A stretch of 64,000 bases of DNA. It comes from Pseudolabrys sp. (GTDB taxonomy: Bacteria; Pseudomonadota; Alphaproteobacteria; Rhizobiales; Xanthobacteraceae). Shown here one piece after another: positions 27,906 to 38,253 of the stretch; the first letter of the stretch is position 1, and each line of letters starts with the position of its first letter. Location of the stretch: NCBI GenBank assembly GCA_019689975.1, contig JADGGK010000001.1, positions 148,658 through 212,657 of the forward strand, read 5' to 3'. The translations under genes were made by a program, and so were the position numbers. The notes beneath the pieces are model-generated. The model ran no database searches. It was not told the DNA's origin and saw only the letters and a list, made by a program, of their open reading frames with translations.

Positions 27906-28853
27906 ATGGCCAGTCGCGCACATCCGCATCAACCTCGACGTCTGTTGCAACGTTTCCGCCATCCGCCGGCCGCTACGGGCGTGCCCGGCTTGTTGTCCTC
28001 GTTGCAGGCCTATGGCGGGCTGCAGGCCTGGGCGGCGCGCGCGCATCGGCCCGCGCAAACGCTCGGCCGCATGGGCTCCTTGGAGGTGAGACTGGCGCAA
28101 ACGGCGGCCGAGGTGCGTCAGGCGCAGAAACTGCGCTACCGGGTTTTCTATCAAGAAGGTTCGGCGATCCCCAATCCGGGCCGGCTGTTCGCCCGGCGCG
28201 ACGTCGACGCCTATGACGCAATCTGCGATCACTTGCTGGTGCTCGATCATGACGCACGCACCGGTCAGGCAGGACGGCCGGCAGTGGTCGGCACCTATCG
28301 GCTGCTGCGCCAGGTGCTGGCCGAGGACTACGGCGGTTTCTATACCGCGGGCGAATTCGACATCGGCGACCTGATCGCGCGTCATCCGGATCTGCAATTT
28401 CTCGAGCTCGGCCGCTCCTGCGTGCTTGCTCCCTATCGCAACCGACGCACGGTCGAGCTGCTCTGGCACGGCATCTGGGCCTATGTGCTGCAGAATCGAT
28501 TGGACGTGATGATCGGCTGCGCCAGCCTCGAGGGCACTGATCCCAACCAGCTCGCGCTGCCGCTCTCCTTCCTCCACCACTACGCACGTGCTCCCGAAGA
28601 ATGGCGCGCGCGCGCCTTGCCGGATCGCTATGTTGAAATGAATCGCGTATCGAAGGAATCAATCGATCCGAAAGCCGTGCTGCGAACCCTGCCGCCGCTC
28701 ATCAAGGGTTATTTGCGGCTCGGTGCCTACATCGGCGACGGCGCGGTGATCGACTACGAATTCGGCACCACCGACGTGCTGATCGTGCTTCCGGTTTCGG
28801 TGATCAGCGAACGCTACCTCGAGCACTTCGACGTGAACCGCCGCGCGGCATAA
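27906..28853 (+). CDS. olsB: L-ornithine N-alpha-acyltransferase (OlsB-like GNAT)
   Basis: A 315-residue acyltransferase of the OlsB/hemolysin-like GNAT family. OlsB transfers a 3-hydroxyacyl group from acyl carrier protein to ornithine, giving lyso-ornithine lipid at the inner membrane. Motifs are LRYRVFYQEG, CDHLLVLD, VVGTYRLLR, FLELGRSCVLAPYRNRRTVELLWHGIWAYV and GCASLEGTDP. An AAGGAA ribosome-binding site at 27891-27896 supports the ATG at 27906. No olsA acyltransferase is next to it, as is often the case in rhizobia. Ornithine specificity is inferred from the family. Confidence 0.85.
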   Translation: MASRAHPHQPRRLLQRFRHPPAATGVPGLLSSLQAYGGLQAWAARAHRPAQTLGRMGSLEVRLAQTAAEVRQAQKLRYRVFYQEGSAIPNPGRLFARRDVDAYDAICDHLLVLDHDARTGQAGRPAVVGTYRLLRQVLAEDYGGFYTAGEFDIGDLIARHPDLQFLELGRSCVLAPYRNRRTVELLWHGIWAYVLQNRLDVMIGCASLEGTDPNQLALPLSFLHHYARAPEEWRARALPDRYVEMNRVSKESIDPKAVLRTLPPLIKGYLRLGAYIGDGAVIDYEFGTTDVLIVLPVSVISERYLEHFDVNRRAA

Positions 28854-28881
28854 GCCCGGATGCGGGCACGAACATCCGGCA

Positions 28882-29835
28882 TCAAAGCCGCCGCAGCCAC
28901 ACCTCCTCGATCTGGTGACTCTCGCCCTTGCGCAGAATTAGATCGGCGCGCTGGCGTGTGGGCAAGATGTTTTCGTGCAGGTTGACGAGATTGATCCGCG
29001 TCCAGATCGAGGCCGCCGTCATCGTCGCTTCTTCGTCGGACAGATTCGAGTAGCGGTGAAAATAGGATTTGGGATCGCGGAAGGCGGTGCTTCGCAGCGT
29101 GAGAAACCGGTCCACATACCACGCCTTGAGCAGCTCTTCGCTGGCGTCCAGATAGACCGAGAAATCGAAGAAATCCGAGACGAACGGAATGGCCTTGCCG
29201 TCCTTGGGCAGACGTCCGGTCTGCAGCACGTTCAAGCCCTCGACGATCAGGATGTCCGGCCGGTCGATCTCGATCCATTGGTTCGGGACAACGTCATAGA
29301 TCAGGTGGGAATAGACCGGCGCCCGCGCCGGCCGGCGGCCCGCCTTCACGTCGGTGAGGAAGCGCAGCAGCGCCGGCAGGTCGTAGCTTTCGGGAAAGCC
29401 TTTCTTTTCCATCAGGCCTTCACGCTCCAGCACGGCATTGGGATAGAGGAAACCGTCCGTGGTCACGAGATCCACTTTGGGGACGTTCGGCCACCGCGCG
29501 AGCAACGCTTGCAGGACGCGCGCAGTGGTCGACTTGCCGACGGCGACCGATCCCGCAACGCCGATAACATAGGGCATCTTGGCATCCATGGTGCCGAGAA
29601 ACCGGTTCTGGGCGACGAATAGACGCTGCGTGGCCGCGACATACATCGACAGCAGGCGCGAGAGCGGCAGATAGATCTCCTCGACTTCGGCCATGTCGAG
29701 CCGGTCGTGTAGGGAACGCAGCCGCACGATCTCGTCCGGCGTCAACGTCATCGGCGTATCCTCGCGCAAGGCCGCCCACTCCTTGCGGGAGAAGACCCGA
29801 TAGGGCGAAAGAACTTCTTCGGTGCGTTGCTCCAT
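28882..29835 (-). CDS. coaA: type I pantothenate kinase
   Basis: A 317-residue kinase that phosphorylates pantothenate, the first and CoA-regulated step of coenzyme A synthesis. Walker A is [17 protein letters not shown] at about 101-117, followed by [12 protein letters not shown], the substrate-binding [13 protein letters not shown] and the [10 protein letters not shown] strand. Length matches E. coli CoaA (316). The ATG overlaps the hisE stop by one base (TAATG). It forms the tail of the his operon, an arrangement common in Rhizobiales. Confidence 0.97.
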   Translation of the reverse strand: MEQRTEEVLSPYRVFSRKEWAALREDTPMTLTPDEIVRLRSLHDRLDMAEVEEIYLPLSRLLSMYVAATQRLFVAQNRFLGTMDAKMPYVIGVAGSVAVGKSTTARVLQALLARWPNVPKVDLVTTDGFLYPNAVLEREGLMEKKGFPESYDLPALLRFLTDVKAGRRPARAPVYSHLIYDVVPNQWIEIDRPDILIVEGLNVLQTGRLPKDGKAIPFVSDFFDFSVYLDASEELLKAWYVDRFLTLRSTAFRDPKSYFHRYSNLSDEEATMTAASIWTRINLVNLHENILPTRQRADLILRKGESHQIEEVWLRRL

Positions 29836-30158
29836 TACTTCGTCCGTCGCGCGGCCTTTTCTGCGTGGCCGCTCTGTCGCGTGCGTTTTTCCAGTTCGGC
29901 TTCGACGTCGGCAAGCTTGATGCCCCGCGCTTTGAGCAGAACCAGGAGATGGTAGACAAGGTCGGCGCTCTCGGCGATCACCCGGCTCCTGCTTTCTTGC
30001 ACGGCGGCGAGGCCGGCCTCGAACGCCTCCTCGTTGAGCTTCTTGGCGCAATGGCCGACGCCCTTGTCGAGCAGCGCCCGGGTGTAGGACTCCTCCGCGC
30101 TCGCTTTGGCGCGTTGCGCGAGGCGTCGTTCCAGCACGGCCAGAGTGAAACGGGGCAT
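29835..30158 (-). CDS. hisE: phosphoribosyl-ATP pyrophosphatase
   Basis: A 107-residue MazG-fold enzyme hydrolysing phosphoribosyl-ATP to phosphoribosyl-AMP, the second step of histidine synthesis. The metal-binding acidic helices are visible in [17 protein letters not shown] and [15 protein letters not shown]. It is a free-standing HisE, not fused to HisI, as in most alphaproteobacteria. It sits between hisF (264-bp gap) and coaA (1-nt overlap). Confidence 0.95.
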   Translation of the reverse strand: MPRFTLAVLERRLAQRAKASAEESYTRALLDKGVGHCAKKLNEEAFEAGLAAVQESRSRVIAESADLVYHLLVLLKARGIKLADVEAELEKRTRQSGHAEKAARRTK

Positions 30159-30422
30159 CGGCGGCGTCCTTTATGGCGGGTCTTAGCATCTCCCGGCGGA
30201 GGCGTCATTGCCGCCTTGGACGCGATCCGCCCGGCCCGGGCGGGTCGGCGGATCGCAGCACGATGATGCGTGACCGCCATTGCGGCCGCCCCTTCGGCGC
30301 CGGCCACGGGCCTTGCCTGACCCCGCCCTCCCACCGACGGCGGCTTCGCCTCTTGCTTTCCTCACAGCGGACAAGTGAGGCGAGCAAGCTTTTCTGCAAA
30401 TGCAGCTGCGGCCACACGGGGA

Positions 30423-31199
30423 CTAGGCATCGAGCCGCACGGGCAGGCCGGCCCGCGCCATGTGCAGCTTGGCCTCGCGCACCGAATATTCCCCGAAGTG
30501 GAAGATCGAGGCGGCGAGCACCGCGCTGGCGTGACCGTCACGAACGCCCTCGACCAGATGCTCGAGCGTCCCGACGCCGCCCGAGGCGATCACGGGCACG
30601 GTCACCGCGTCGGCCACCGCGCGGGTGAGTGCGATGTCGTAGCCCGATCGGGTTCCGTCCCGATCCATGGACGTGAGCAGGATTTCGCCGGCACCGAGCG
30701 CCACCACCTCCCGCGCATAGGCGACCGCATCGAGTCCCGTCGCCCTGCGTCCGCCGTGCGTGAATATTTCCCAGCGGTCGGGCTCGCCCGATCCGGAAAC
30801 CTTCCTTGCGTCGATCGCCACCACGATGCACTGATCGCCGAATTTCTCAGCCGCCTCCCTGATGAGCTGGCGGCGCGCCACCGCGGCGGTATTGATCGAC
30901 ACCTTGTCCGCGCCGCAGGACAGCAGCCGACGGATGTCGTCGACGGTGCGCACGCCGCCGCCTACCGTCAGCGGCATGAAACAGGCTTCGGCGGTGCGTG
31001 CCACGACGTCATAGATCGTGTCGCGATTCTCATGGCTCGCGGTAATGTCGAGAAAACACAGTTCGTCGGCGCCGGCCGAATCGTAGGCCATCGCCGCTTC
31101 GACCGGATCGCCGGCATCGCGCAGGTTGACGAAGTTGACGCCTTTGACCACGCGACCTTCCTTGACATCAAGGCAGGGGATGACACGAACCTTGACCAT
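30423..31199 (-). CDS. hisF: imidazole glycerol phosphate synthase, cyclase subunit
   Basis: A 258-residue TIM-barrel subunit that uses ammonia from HisH to make imidazole glycerol phosphate and [25 protein letters not shown] holds the first catalytic Asp; [30 protein letters not shown] (second Asp) and [12 protein letters not shown] are in order. Its ATG overlaps the hisA stop by one base (TGATG). The 264-bp stretch downstream before hisE holds no gene I can support. Confidence 0.98.
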   Translation of the reverse strand: MVKVRVIPCLDVKEGRVVKGVNFVNLRDAGDPVEAAMAYDSAGADELCFLDITASHENRDTIYDVVARTAEACFMPLTVGGGVRTVDDIRRLLSCGADKVSINTAAVARRQLIREAAEKFGDQCIVVAIDARKVSGSGEPDRWEIFTHGGRRATGLDAVAYAREVVALGAGEILLTSMDRDGTRSGYDIALTRAVADAVTVPVIASGGVGTLEHLVEGVRDGHASAVLAASIFHFGEYSVREAKLHMARAGLPVRLDA

Positions 31200-31939
31200 C
31201 AGGCGGTGGTCCTCGATTCACGAATGAGCCTCAGCGCCTCGGCGGCATCCAGTCGCCCGTCATAGAGCGCGCGGCCAGCGATGGCGCCCGCCAGTCTTCT
31301 GGCCCGGGGAGCAAGCAGCGCCCTGACATCCTCGATCGATGCAAGCCCGCCCGAGGCGATGACCGGAATGGTGACGGCCTCGGCGAGCGCGATGGTCGCA
31401 TCGAGATTGAGCCCCGTCAGCATGCCGTCGCGCGCCACGTCGGTATAGATGATCGCGGCGACGCCGACGTCCTCGAACCGCTTGGCAAGTTCGAGCGCCG
31501 ATAATTCGGTCGTTGCCGCCCAGCCGTCCACCGCCACCCGGCCGTCGCGGGCATCGAGACCGACCGCGACGCGCCCCGGAAAATCGCGCGCCGCTTGCTT
31601 CACGAACGGCGGGTCGCGCACCGCCGCCGTCCCGATGATCACTCGCGCGACGCCTTTTTCGAGCCATGCCTCCACGGTCGCCGTATCGCGGATGCCGCCG
31701 CCGAGCTGCACCGGGATGCCCACGCTCGTGAGAATGCGTTCGACCGCGTCCGCATTCATCGGCTTGCCGGCGAACGCGCCGTCGAGATCCACGACATGCA
31801 GATATTCGAATCCCTGCCGGGCGAAGACGCGGGCCTGCGCGGCGGGATCGCGATGAAAGACGGTCGCCCGCGCCGTGTCGCCTTGCTCCAGCCGCACGAC
31901 CAAGCCGTCTTTGAGATCGATGGCCGGAAAAAGAATCAT
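31199..31939 (-). CDS. hisA: ProFAR isomerase (phosphoribosylformimino-AICAR isomerase)
   Basis: A 246-residue TIM-barrel isomerase opening the ribose of ProFAR, the fourth step of histidine synthesis. The two halves carry the paired Asp motifs [16 protein letters not shown] and [14 protein letters not shown], with VQLGGGIRD and VIASGGLAS as phosphate-binding loops. Overlaps hisF by one base. The 121-bp gap to hisH upstream is GC-rich and non-coding. Confidence 0.98.
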   Translation of the reverse strand: MILFPAIDLKDGLVVRLEQGDTARATVFHRDPAAQARVFARQGFEYLHVVDLDGAFAGKPMNADAVERILTSVGIPVQLGGGIRDTATVEAWLEKGVARVIIGTAAVRDPPFVKQAARDFPGRVAVGLDARDGRVAVDGWAATTELSALELAKRFEDVGVAAIIYTDVARDGMLTGLNLDATIALAEAVTIPVIASGGLASIEDVRALLAPRARRLAGAIAGRALYDGRLDAAEALRLIRESRTTA

Positions 31940-32060
31940 CGCTCACCCTTCCCCCGCGGCGCAAGGTCGGCGCGGCGTCGGACGGCGTGCGCCGCCCACC
32001 CGCCTCCTGCGTCGCTTCGCGGCGACGCGATCGAAGGATACTCCGGCATCCTCTCAACGC

Positions 32061-32711
32061 TCACGGATTCCATCCCAGAAAATTCGCAATCAGCTTGAGC
32101 CCGAGCGTCTGGCTCTTTTCCGGATGAAACTGCGTACCGACCATATTGTCGCGACCGACGATGGCCGTCAGCGGGCCGCCGTAGTCGGTCTGCGCCACCA
32201 GGTCGTCGCGACACACGGGCCGCAGTTCAAACGAATGGACGAAATAGGCGTGCAGGCCGTCCGGCCCGAGGGGCAGGCCGGCAAGCAGCGGATGCGGCCT
32301 CAAGACGTCGAGCGTATTCCAACCCATGTGGGGAATTTTCAGCCGCTTGTCGGCCGGCGCGATGCGGTCGACCTCGCCGGCGATCCAACCAAGCCCGGGC
32401 GTCACCTGGTACTCGCGCCCGCGCTCGGCCATCAGTTGCATGCCGACGCAGATGCCGAGGAAAGGCTTGCCCTGCCGGCGCACGGCCGTGTCGAGCGCCT
32501 CAATCATTCCGGCAATCCCCTCGAGCCCCCGCCGGCAGTCCGCAAAGGCACCGACTCCCGGCAGAACAATGCGATCGGCGCGCACGACATCTTCGGGATC
32601 GCTGGTGACGAGCACAGGCTCGTCGCGTCCGCGCTCGCGCGCGGCGCGCTCGAAGGCTTTGGCGGCGGAATGCAGATTGCCCGAACCATAGTCGACGATG
32701 GCGACACTCAT
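32061..32711 (-). CDS. hisH: imidazole glycerol phosphate synthase, glutaminase subunit
   Basis: A 216-residue class I glutamine amidotransferase that feeds ammonia to HisF. The nucleophile cysteine is in [11 protein letters not shown] (about residue 85), and the His-Glu pair is in [10 protein letters not shown]. The N-terminal [18 protein letters not shown] is typical. The ATG at 32711 overlaps the stop of the DUF2628 gene by 4 nt (ATGA), so translation of the two is coupled. Confidence 0.98.
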   Translation of the reverse strand: MSVAIVDYGSGNLHSAAKAFERAARERGRDEPVLVTSDPEDVVRADRIVLPGVGAFADCRRGLEGIAGMIEALDTAVRRQGKPFLGICVGMQLMAERGREYQVTPGLGWIAGEVDRIAPADKRLKIPHMGWNTLDVLRPHPLLAGLPLGPDGLHAYFVHSFELRPVCRDDLVAQTDYGGPLTAIVGRDNMVGTQFHPEKSQTLGLKLIANFLGWNP

Positions 32712-33187
32712 GGCCCGCCTCCAGGCTCGGGAAACAGGCCGATGATGTCGGGTGAAGGCCGCAGCGGCGGGCGGTTCGCAAGCGACGCAGGCGGCATCTC
32801 GCGACGACGTTCGATCCATTGCGTGAAGAAACGGCGCTCCGCCGTCTCACGGTCTTCGCCGACGACGAAACCGAGGGTGGTCCAACGCCTGCGCGCCAAG
32901 GTCCAGCGCCGAATGCTCGCCGCCTCCAGACCGACGCCGAGTCCGATGATCAGGCTGGCACCTATCTGCCAGACCGGCGAGGCCCCGCTCAGCGCCAGCG
33001 TGGCGTTGAGCGCGCCGATGACCGCCGCGTAGATGACGAAGGCGAGCCACTGGCGATGTACCAGCAACCAGAGCGGTGCCAACGCGAAAGCCCAAAAATA
33101 AAACCCGTCGCGGACGAACACGAAGCGCTCAGGATCCGCCGCGCTCGCGGGTCCATCAGAGGGGGCGTGAACGGTATAGGTTGACAT
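32708..33187 (-). CDS. DUF2628 membrane protein in the his operon
   Basis: A 159-residue DUF2628 protein. After a short polar head, the aromatic [25 protein letters not shown] leads into two or three transmembrane helices (about 35-90: [22 protein letters not shown] and [15 protein letters not shown]). The tail is cytosolic and ends in proline-rich residues. Function unknown. It lies between hisB (144 bp) and hisH (4-nt overlap), so it is cotranscribed with histidine genes. The ATG at 33187 is preferred over an in-frame GTG at 33196. Confidence 0.88.
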   Translation of the reverse strand: MSTYTVHAPSDGPASAADPERFVFVRDGFYFWAFALAPLWLLVHRQWLAFVIYAAVIGALNATLALSGASPVWQIGASLIIGLGVGLEAASIRRWTLARRRWTTLGFVVGEDRETAERRFFTQWIERRREMPPASLANRPPLRPSPDIIGLFPEPGGGP

Positions 33188-33331
33188 GGCAGCCACTCTT
33201 CAATCCTGTTCGCTGCGTCGCCCGCAGGCGTAATCCGCCCCGCCTGCGAGCGCCGGGCGAGCCGACGGATTGGCACCGACATCCCGGCATGTCCCCGCCC
33301 GGCCCTTCCTTGCGGAACGCCGCAGCGCCGA

Positions 33332-33925
33332 TCATCCGCCCAAGGAGCCCTTGGTCGACGGGATCTCGTCCTTGTAACGGGGGTCGATGGCGACCGCGAC
33401 GGCGAGGGCCCGCGCCAAGCCTTTGAAGCACGACTCGGCGATATGGTGATCGTTGGCCCCGTAGAGCGTCTCCACATGCAGCGTGATGCCGGCATTGGTC
33501 GCGAAAGCGCGAAACCACTCCTGCACCAATTCCGTGTCGAAACTGCCCACCTTGTCGCGGGTAAAGGCGGCCTTGAACACGAGAAAGGGACGCCCGGATA
33601 TGTCCAGCGCGACACGGGTAAGCGCCTCGTCCATCGGGACATGCACGTCGGCATAACGTGTGATGCCCTTCATGTCGCCGAGCGCCTGCCGGACCGCCTG
33701 ACCGAGCGCGATGCCCACGTCCTCGGTGGTATGATGATGATCAATATGAAGGTCGCCCTCGGCCTTGACCGCGATGTCGATGCGCGAATGCCGCGCGAGC
33801 AGGTCGAGCATGTGGTCGAGGAAGCCGATGCCCGTGGCGACGCGCGCGCGGCCGGCTCCGTCGAGATCAATCGCGACCTCGACGGCGGTTTCCTTGGTGG
33901 TGCGCTTGACGGCGGCCTTTCGCAT
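33332..33925 (-). CDS. hisB: imidazoleglycerol-phosphate dehydratase
   Basis: A 197-residue manganese-dependent dehydratase for the sixth step of histidine synthesis. The metal-binding repeats [34 protein letters not shown] and [20 protein letters not shown] are all present. It is the monofunctional type without the phosphatase domain. The frame extends 45 codons upstream, but the ATG at 33925 ([13 protein letters not shown]) gives the family length. First gene of the leftward his operon, divergent from hslV with 128 bp between them. Confidence 0.98.
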   Translation of the reverse strand: MRKAAVKRTTKETAVEVAIDLDGAGRARVATGIGFLDHMLDLLARHSRIDIAVKAEGDLHIDHHHTTEDVGIALGQAVRQALGDMKGITRYADVHVPMDEALTRVALDISGRPFLVFKAAFTRDKVGSFDTELVQEWFRAFATNAGITLHVETLYGANDHHIAESCFKGLARALAVAVAIDPRYKDEIPSTKGSLGG

Positions 33926-34053
33926 GGACAGGTTCGTAGCCAATTCGCGCTTTTTTAACAGGGCTTGACGGGATTCGCCACCGTGCCGCGCCACCGATTT
34001 GCATCGACCGCCCGACATACTTACATGTGCTGACGCGTTCGGACCCGCTCTGC

Positions 34054-34605
34054 ATGTCATCGACGGAAATCGCCTCCTGGCACGGCACCACGATCCTGAC
34101 CGTCCGCAAGGGCGGCACCGTCGTCATCGGCGGCGACGGCCAGGTGTCGATCGGCCAGACCATCGTCAAGGCGAACGCCAGAAAAGTGCGTCGGCTCGGC
34201 AAAGGGGACGTGATCGGCGGCTTTGCCGGCGCCACCGCCGACGCCTTCACGCTGTTCGAGCGGCTCGAGACCAAGCTCGAGCAGTATCCCGGACAATTGC
34301 TGCGCGCGGCCGTCGAGCTTGCCAAGGATTGGCGCACCGACCGCTATTTGCGTCGGCTCGAGGCGATGATGATCGTCGCCGACAAGAGCGTATCGCTGGT
34401 CTTGACGGGCACCGGCGACGTCCTCGAACCGGAGGGCGGAATAGCCGGCATCGGCTCGGGGGGCAACTATGCGCTCGCCGCCGCGCGCGCGCTGATCGAC
34501 GGTCCGCTCGAGGCCGAGGCGATCGTGCGCAAATCGCTCGACATCGCCGCCGACATCTGCGTCTACACCAACCGCAATGTCACGATCGAGAGCTTGGCAA
34601 CGTGA
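34054..34605 (+). CDS. hslV: ATP-dependent protease proteolytic subunit HslV
   Basis: A 183-residue proteasome-like Thr protease that forms a dodecamer capped by HslU. The mature N-terminal threonine should be Thr12 in [13 protein letters not shown], so a short propeptide is removed; E. coli HslV loses only its Met. [22 protein letters not shown] and [18 protein letters not shown] are signatures. The start at 34054 ([11 protein letters not shown]) is better than an in-frame ATG nine codons earlier. hslU follows after 117 bp. Confidence 0.97.
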   Translation: MSSTEIASWHGTTILTVRKGGTVVIGGDGQVSIGQTIVKANARKVRRLGKGDVIGGFAGATADAFTLFERLETKLEQYPGQLLRAAVELAKDWRTDRYLRRLEAMMIVADKSVSLVLTGTGDVLEPEGGIAGIGSGGNYALAAARALIDGPLEAEAIVRKSLDIAADICVYTNRNVTIESLAT

Positions 34606-34722
34606 CGGCGCATCTCGGGCTTGCGATGCGGCACTAGCCGTCGCGTCGCCCGATAGGGTCGCCGCAAACTGGATGTGATGTTTCCGGAGCCGCGGCACGA
34701 CGCATCCGGCAAGCGAGGTCAC

Positions 34723-36030
34723 ATGACGGACTTCTCCCCCCGCGAAATCGTCTCCGAACTCGATCGCTATATCGTCGGCCAGGCCGACGCCAAACGCGCG
34801 GTGGCCATCGCCTTGCGCAACCGCTGGCGCCGTCTGCAACTCGACGAGAAGCTGCGAGAGGAAGTGCTGCCGAAGAACATCCTCATGATCGGTCCGACGG
34901 GCGTGGGCAAGACAGAAATCTCGCGTCGCCTCGCCAAGCTCGCCGGCGCGCCTTTCCTCAAGGTCGAGGCGACCAAGTTCACCGAAGTCGGCTATGTCGG
35001 GCGCGACGTCGAGCAGATCGTGCGCGATCTCGTCGAAATCGGTATCACGCTTACACGCGAAAAGAAACGCAAGGACGTGGCAGCGCGGGCCGAACAGGCG
35101 GCGGAAGAGCGCGTGCTCGACGCGCTCGTGGGCCCGGGGGCAAGTCCGGCCACGCGCGAAAGCTTCCGCAAGAAGCTGCGCGCGGGCGAGCTCGATGACA
35201 AGGAGATAGAAATCGAAGTACAGCAGGGTACGTCCGGCGTCCCTTTGTTCGATATTCCCGGCATCCCGGGTGCCCAGGTCGGCGCCATCAATCTCGGCGA
35301 TATTTTCGGCAAGCTCGGCGGAGGACGCACCAAGACGCGGCGCGTGACGGTGCGCGACTCGCATCCCATCCTCGTGAATGAGGAGTCGGACAAGCTGCTC
35401 GACAACGAGCAGTTGACGCAGGAAGCCATTCGCGCGGTCGAACAGAACGGCATCGTCTTTCTCGACGAGATCGACAAGATCGCCGGACGCGAGAACCTGC
35501 GCGGGGCCGATGTGTCGCGCGAGGGCGTGCAGCGCGATCTGCTGCCGCTGATCGAGGGCACGACCGTCGCCACCAAGCATGGGCCGGTAAAAACCGACCA
35601 CATCTTGTTCATCGCGTCGGGCGCGTTTCACATTTCAAAACCGTCCGACCTCCTGCCCGAACTTCAGGGCCGGTTGCCGATCAGAGTCGAGCTCAAGGCG
35701 CTGACGCGAGACGATTTCCGGCGTATTCTGACCGAGCCGGAAGCCTCGCTTATCAAGCAATACGTGGCCTTGATGCAGACGGAGGGTGTCACGCTCGAGT
35801 TCACCGAGGATGCGATCGACGCGCTCGCCGACATTGCCGTGGCGGTGAATGCGAGCGTGGAAAATATCGGCGCGCGACGACTGCAGACGGTGATGGAACG
35901 CGTGCTCGACGAGGTTTCGTTCTCCGCACCCGACAGGAGCGGCGAAACCGTGCGGATCGACGCCGCCTACGTGCAACGACATATCGGCGACCTGGCGAAG
36001 AACGCGGATTTGAGCCGCTTCGTGCTGTGA
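34723..36030 (+). CDS. hslU: ATP-dependent protease ATPase subunit HslU
   Basis: A 435-residue AAA+ unfoldase feeding HslV. Walker A is [15 protein letters not shown] near residue 63, and Walker B is [13 protein letters not shown]. The insertion domain (about 110-245) contains [17 protein letters not shown]. The C-terminal tail ending in SRFVL docks into HslV. A GAGG ribosome-binding site precedes the ATG at 34723; the open frame starts 16 codons earlier. Standard length. Confidence 0.98.
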   Translation: MTDFSPREIVSELDRYIVGQADAKRAVAIALRNRWRRLQLDEKLREEVLPKNILMIGPTGVGKTEISRRLAKLAGAPFLKVEATKFTEVGYVGRDVEQIVRDLVEIGITLTREKKRKDVAARAEQAAEERVLDALVGPGASPATRESFRKKLRAGELDDKEIEIEVQQGTSGVPLFDIPGIPGAQVGAINLGDIFGKLGGGRTKTRRVTVRDSHPILVNEESDKLLDNEQLTQEAIRAVEQNGIVFLDEIDKIAGRENLRGADVSREGVQRDLLPLIEGTTVATKHGPVKTDHILFIASGAFHISKPSDLLPELQGRLPIRVELKALTRDDFRRILTEPEASLIKQYVALMQTEGVTLEFTEDAIDALADIAVAVNASVENIGARRLQTVMERVLDEVSFSAPDRSGETVRIDAAYVQRHIGDLAKNADLSRFVL

Positions 36031-36245
36031 CCGCGTGCCTGGCGGGGCGGATCGACGGGCCTCTGCGGCGGTTTCCCCGAGTTGAGTCGCGGCTCGAGAC
36101 GCGCGCGACCGTCTTCGTTCCGAACAACACCGACCGCGTGGCACCGCCACGCGCCGTGGCCCCGAACTCGTGTGCGAGCGGCGTGGGACGTCCGGAGGGC
36201 GGTCACGCGGTTCGCCCGCTTGATCGACCGCCTGCGCCAGCGCGG

Positions 36246-36413
36246 CTATTTTTCCTCGCGCGGCTTCTTGCGGCCGGCGCGTTCGCGGGCGGGTTCGGTC
36301 ACCGCGACCGGATCCGACGCGGGGAAGGTTTCCTCCAACCCTTCCTCCAACCGGCGTTCAAGCCGCGCTTTGTCGAGCTCGGCCTCGTTTGGCGATTTGA
36401 GCTTGCGGGGCAT
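36246..36413 (-). CDS. small conserved protein with ETFPASDP motif
   Basis: A 55-residue highly charged protein: about 24 residues of Lys/Arg/Glu helix, then EETFPASDPVAV and a basic tail. Short proteins with an ETFPASDP core recur in alphaproteobacteria, without known function. A strong GGGAGG ribosome-binding site four bases before the ATG supports translation. It is isolated between hslU and smr, on the same strand as smr but downstream of it. Confidence 0.75.
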   Translation of the reverse strand: MPRKLKSPNEAELDKARLERRLEEGLEETFPASDPVAVTEPARERAGRKKPREEK

Positions 36414-36531
36414 GTGACCTCCCTCGCCGGTGTTCGCGATCGTTGAACTGGCGGTTCGTCGTGATGCCGCAAATTCCGTCGCGGTCCTCCCCGCCAGACA
36501 CCGGAGGATCACGCGCGAGCCTCCTTGCGCC

Positions 36532-37083
36532 TCATGGGCGCGATTCATGCCTGCGGCGGCTGCGACGCACCTGGACGTAGAACGCACCTTCGCCGCCGTG
36601 GGCGGCATGAGCCTGTTCGAAACCGACAACCAATGCGCGGAATTCCGGCAAACCGAGCCAACGTGGAAGCTGATACCGCAGCACGCCCGCATTGCCCTCC
36701 GCCGAGGCGCGGCGCCCCTTGCCGGTGATGACCAAAACCAGGCGGTTGCCGCGGTCGCTCGCCTCGCGCAGGAACCGTAGCAGGGATGCATGCGCTTGAT
36801 TCTGGGTAAGGCCGTGCAGATCGAGCCGCGCTTCGATCGCCAACCGGCCGCGCGCGATACGGGAACGCGTACGGCGGCCGAGCGGTGGCAACAAAGAGCT
36901 TGAGGCCGCCGAAGGTACGGCATCGGCACGGACCATGGCTGCCGCTCCCGCGGTGCTTCCCGTGCGCATCGCCTCCGGCGCGTCCGTCGTCTTGTGCAGC
37001 GGCGTGATCGACGCGGTGACCGTCGACCACAACACGCGCTCGGCCTCGGTGAGGACGCGGCGGCGGGGATCGCGTGCGCTCAC
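36532..37083 (-). CDS. smr: Smr/MutS2-type endonuclease domain protein
   Basis: A 183-residue protein with a disordered Ala/Arg-rich first half and a C-terminal Smr domain (about 85-170). The domain carries ARLDLHGLTQNQAHASLLRFL, LVLVITGKGRR and the VVGFEQAHAAHGGEGAFYVQVRR end. Smr domains nick DNA or RNA; stand-alone bacterial members have been linked to mRNA cleavage at stalled ribosomes. The GTG start overlaps the mltA stop (GTGA), so it is coupled to mltA. Confidence 0.92.
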   Translation of the reverse strand: MSARDPRRRVLTEAERVLWSTVTASITPLHKTTDAPEAMRTGSTAGAAAMVRADAVPSAASSSLLPPLGRRTRSRIARGRLAIEARLDLHGLTQNQAHASLLRFLREASDRGNRLVLVITGKGRRASAEGNAGVLRYQLPRWLGLPEFRALVVGFEQAHAAHGGEGAFYVQVRRSRRRHESRP

Positions 37084-38249
37084 GGCCCGTGGCTCCCCTT
37101 TGCGAGTCGCGGCACCAGGATCACGAACGTGCCGTATTGCTTGATGCGCCCGGCGACATGACCGACCGCCTCGCCGGCCCCGAAAAAGATGTCGGCGCGT
37201 GCGGGCCCGACGATGGCAGTCCCGGTATCCTGCGCGATCATGAGGTGGCGAAACGGGGTGTCGGGTTTTTCGCTTGCGATCGGCAACACGGCGTCAATCC
37301 ATATCGGAGTGCCGTAGGCGTGGATGGTGCGGTCGACCGCAAGCGAGCGAAGCGGCGTGAGCGGTACCCCCTGCGCGCCGAGCGTCGACGCGTTGCGCGG
37401 AAGCTTGACCTCCCGGAAGAAAACGAATGAACGGTTCTTGCGCCTAAGTTCGACCGCCTCGCGCGGATTGGCTTCCATCCATTGGCGGATGCGGTCCATG
37501 CTCATGTCCTCGCGCGCGATGATTCCGCGCTCGACGAGAAACCGACCGACCGCCGTGTAGGGCATGCCGTTGGTGGCTGCGTAACTCAAGCGCATGATCG
37601 TCCCGTCCGCAAGCCTGACGCGCGTCGAACCCTGGATCTGGGCAAAGAACGCATCCACGGGGCTCTTCACCCAGCATATTTCCAGTCCCTTGCCGGCAAG
37701 TGCGCCGTTCTCGATCTCGGTACGATCATAATACGGGCCGCCGCCCCTGCGAACGAATTTGCCGTTTCCGGCGTCGACGAGATCGGGCGGCATCCGGTAG
37801 AGCGGCACGTCGTAGTCGGCGCTGCGCACCAGCGAGCCGTCGATTTCGGTTTCGTAATATCCGGTAAAGAATCCGCCGGGCTCCCCTTTTGGGGTCACGC
37901 GCATCGGCACGAAATTGCGCTCAAAAAAACGCCGCGCCTGCGCCGTATCAAGCGTACCTGCCGCGAGCGCGCGTTCACAAACCTGGAAAAGCTGCGCCGT
38001 GATCGGGCGCGCGGCGCGAACCGCCTTGCCTCCGCCCAGGATGGCCGTACAACTGGTTTGAAAGGCGGCGAATGCCGCTGCCTGATCATCCTCATCCCAA
38101 CCCGGCAAGGCCGCGAAAGTCGCCGGCGCGAGCGTTGCGTCCGCAAGTGCCGCCTCCTCCGCGGGTGCAGCAGCCGTGGGACTCACCGTCGTCATGAAAC
38201 AAAGCGCAAAGCCGAAACGCGCCGCACGGCGAAATCCGCGTGAGGCCAT
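37080..38249 (-). CDS. mltA: membrane-bound lytic murein transglycosylase A
   Basis: A 389-residue exported enzyme cleaving peptidoglycan with 1,6-anhydro product formation. A signal peptide (about 1-30) lacks a lipobox cysteine, so it may be periplasmic rather than lipid-anchored. The MltA domain contains GFFTGYYETEIDGS and the 3D-type C-terminus with AQDTGTAIVGPARADIFFGAG, which holds the conserved Asp residues and substrate groove. ATG at 38249 gives the signal peptide; the open frame is 38 codons longer. Coupled to smr downstream and 4 bp from the Tim44-like gene upstream. Confidence 0.95.
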   Translation of the reverse strand: MASRGFRRAARFGFALCFMTTVSPTAAAPAEEAALADATLAPATFAALPGWDEDDQAAAFAAFQTSCTAILGGGKAVRAARPITAQLFQVCERALAAGTLDTAQARRFFERNFVPMRVTPKGEPGGFFTGYYETEIDGSLVRSADYDVPLYRMPPDLVDAGNGKFVRRGGGPYYDRTEIENGALAGKGLEICWVKSPVDAFFAQIQGSTRVRLADGTIMRLSYAATNGMPYTAVGRFLVERGIIAREDMSMDRIRQWMEANPREAVELRRKNRSFVFFREVKLPRNASTLGAQGVPLTPLRSLAVDRTIHAYGTPIWIDAVLPIASEKPDTPFRHLMIAQDTGTAIVGPARADIFFGAGEAVGHVAGRIKQYGTFVILVPRLAKGSHGP

Positions 38250-38253
38250 GCAC

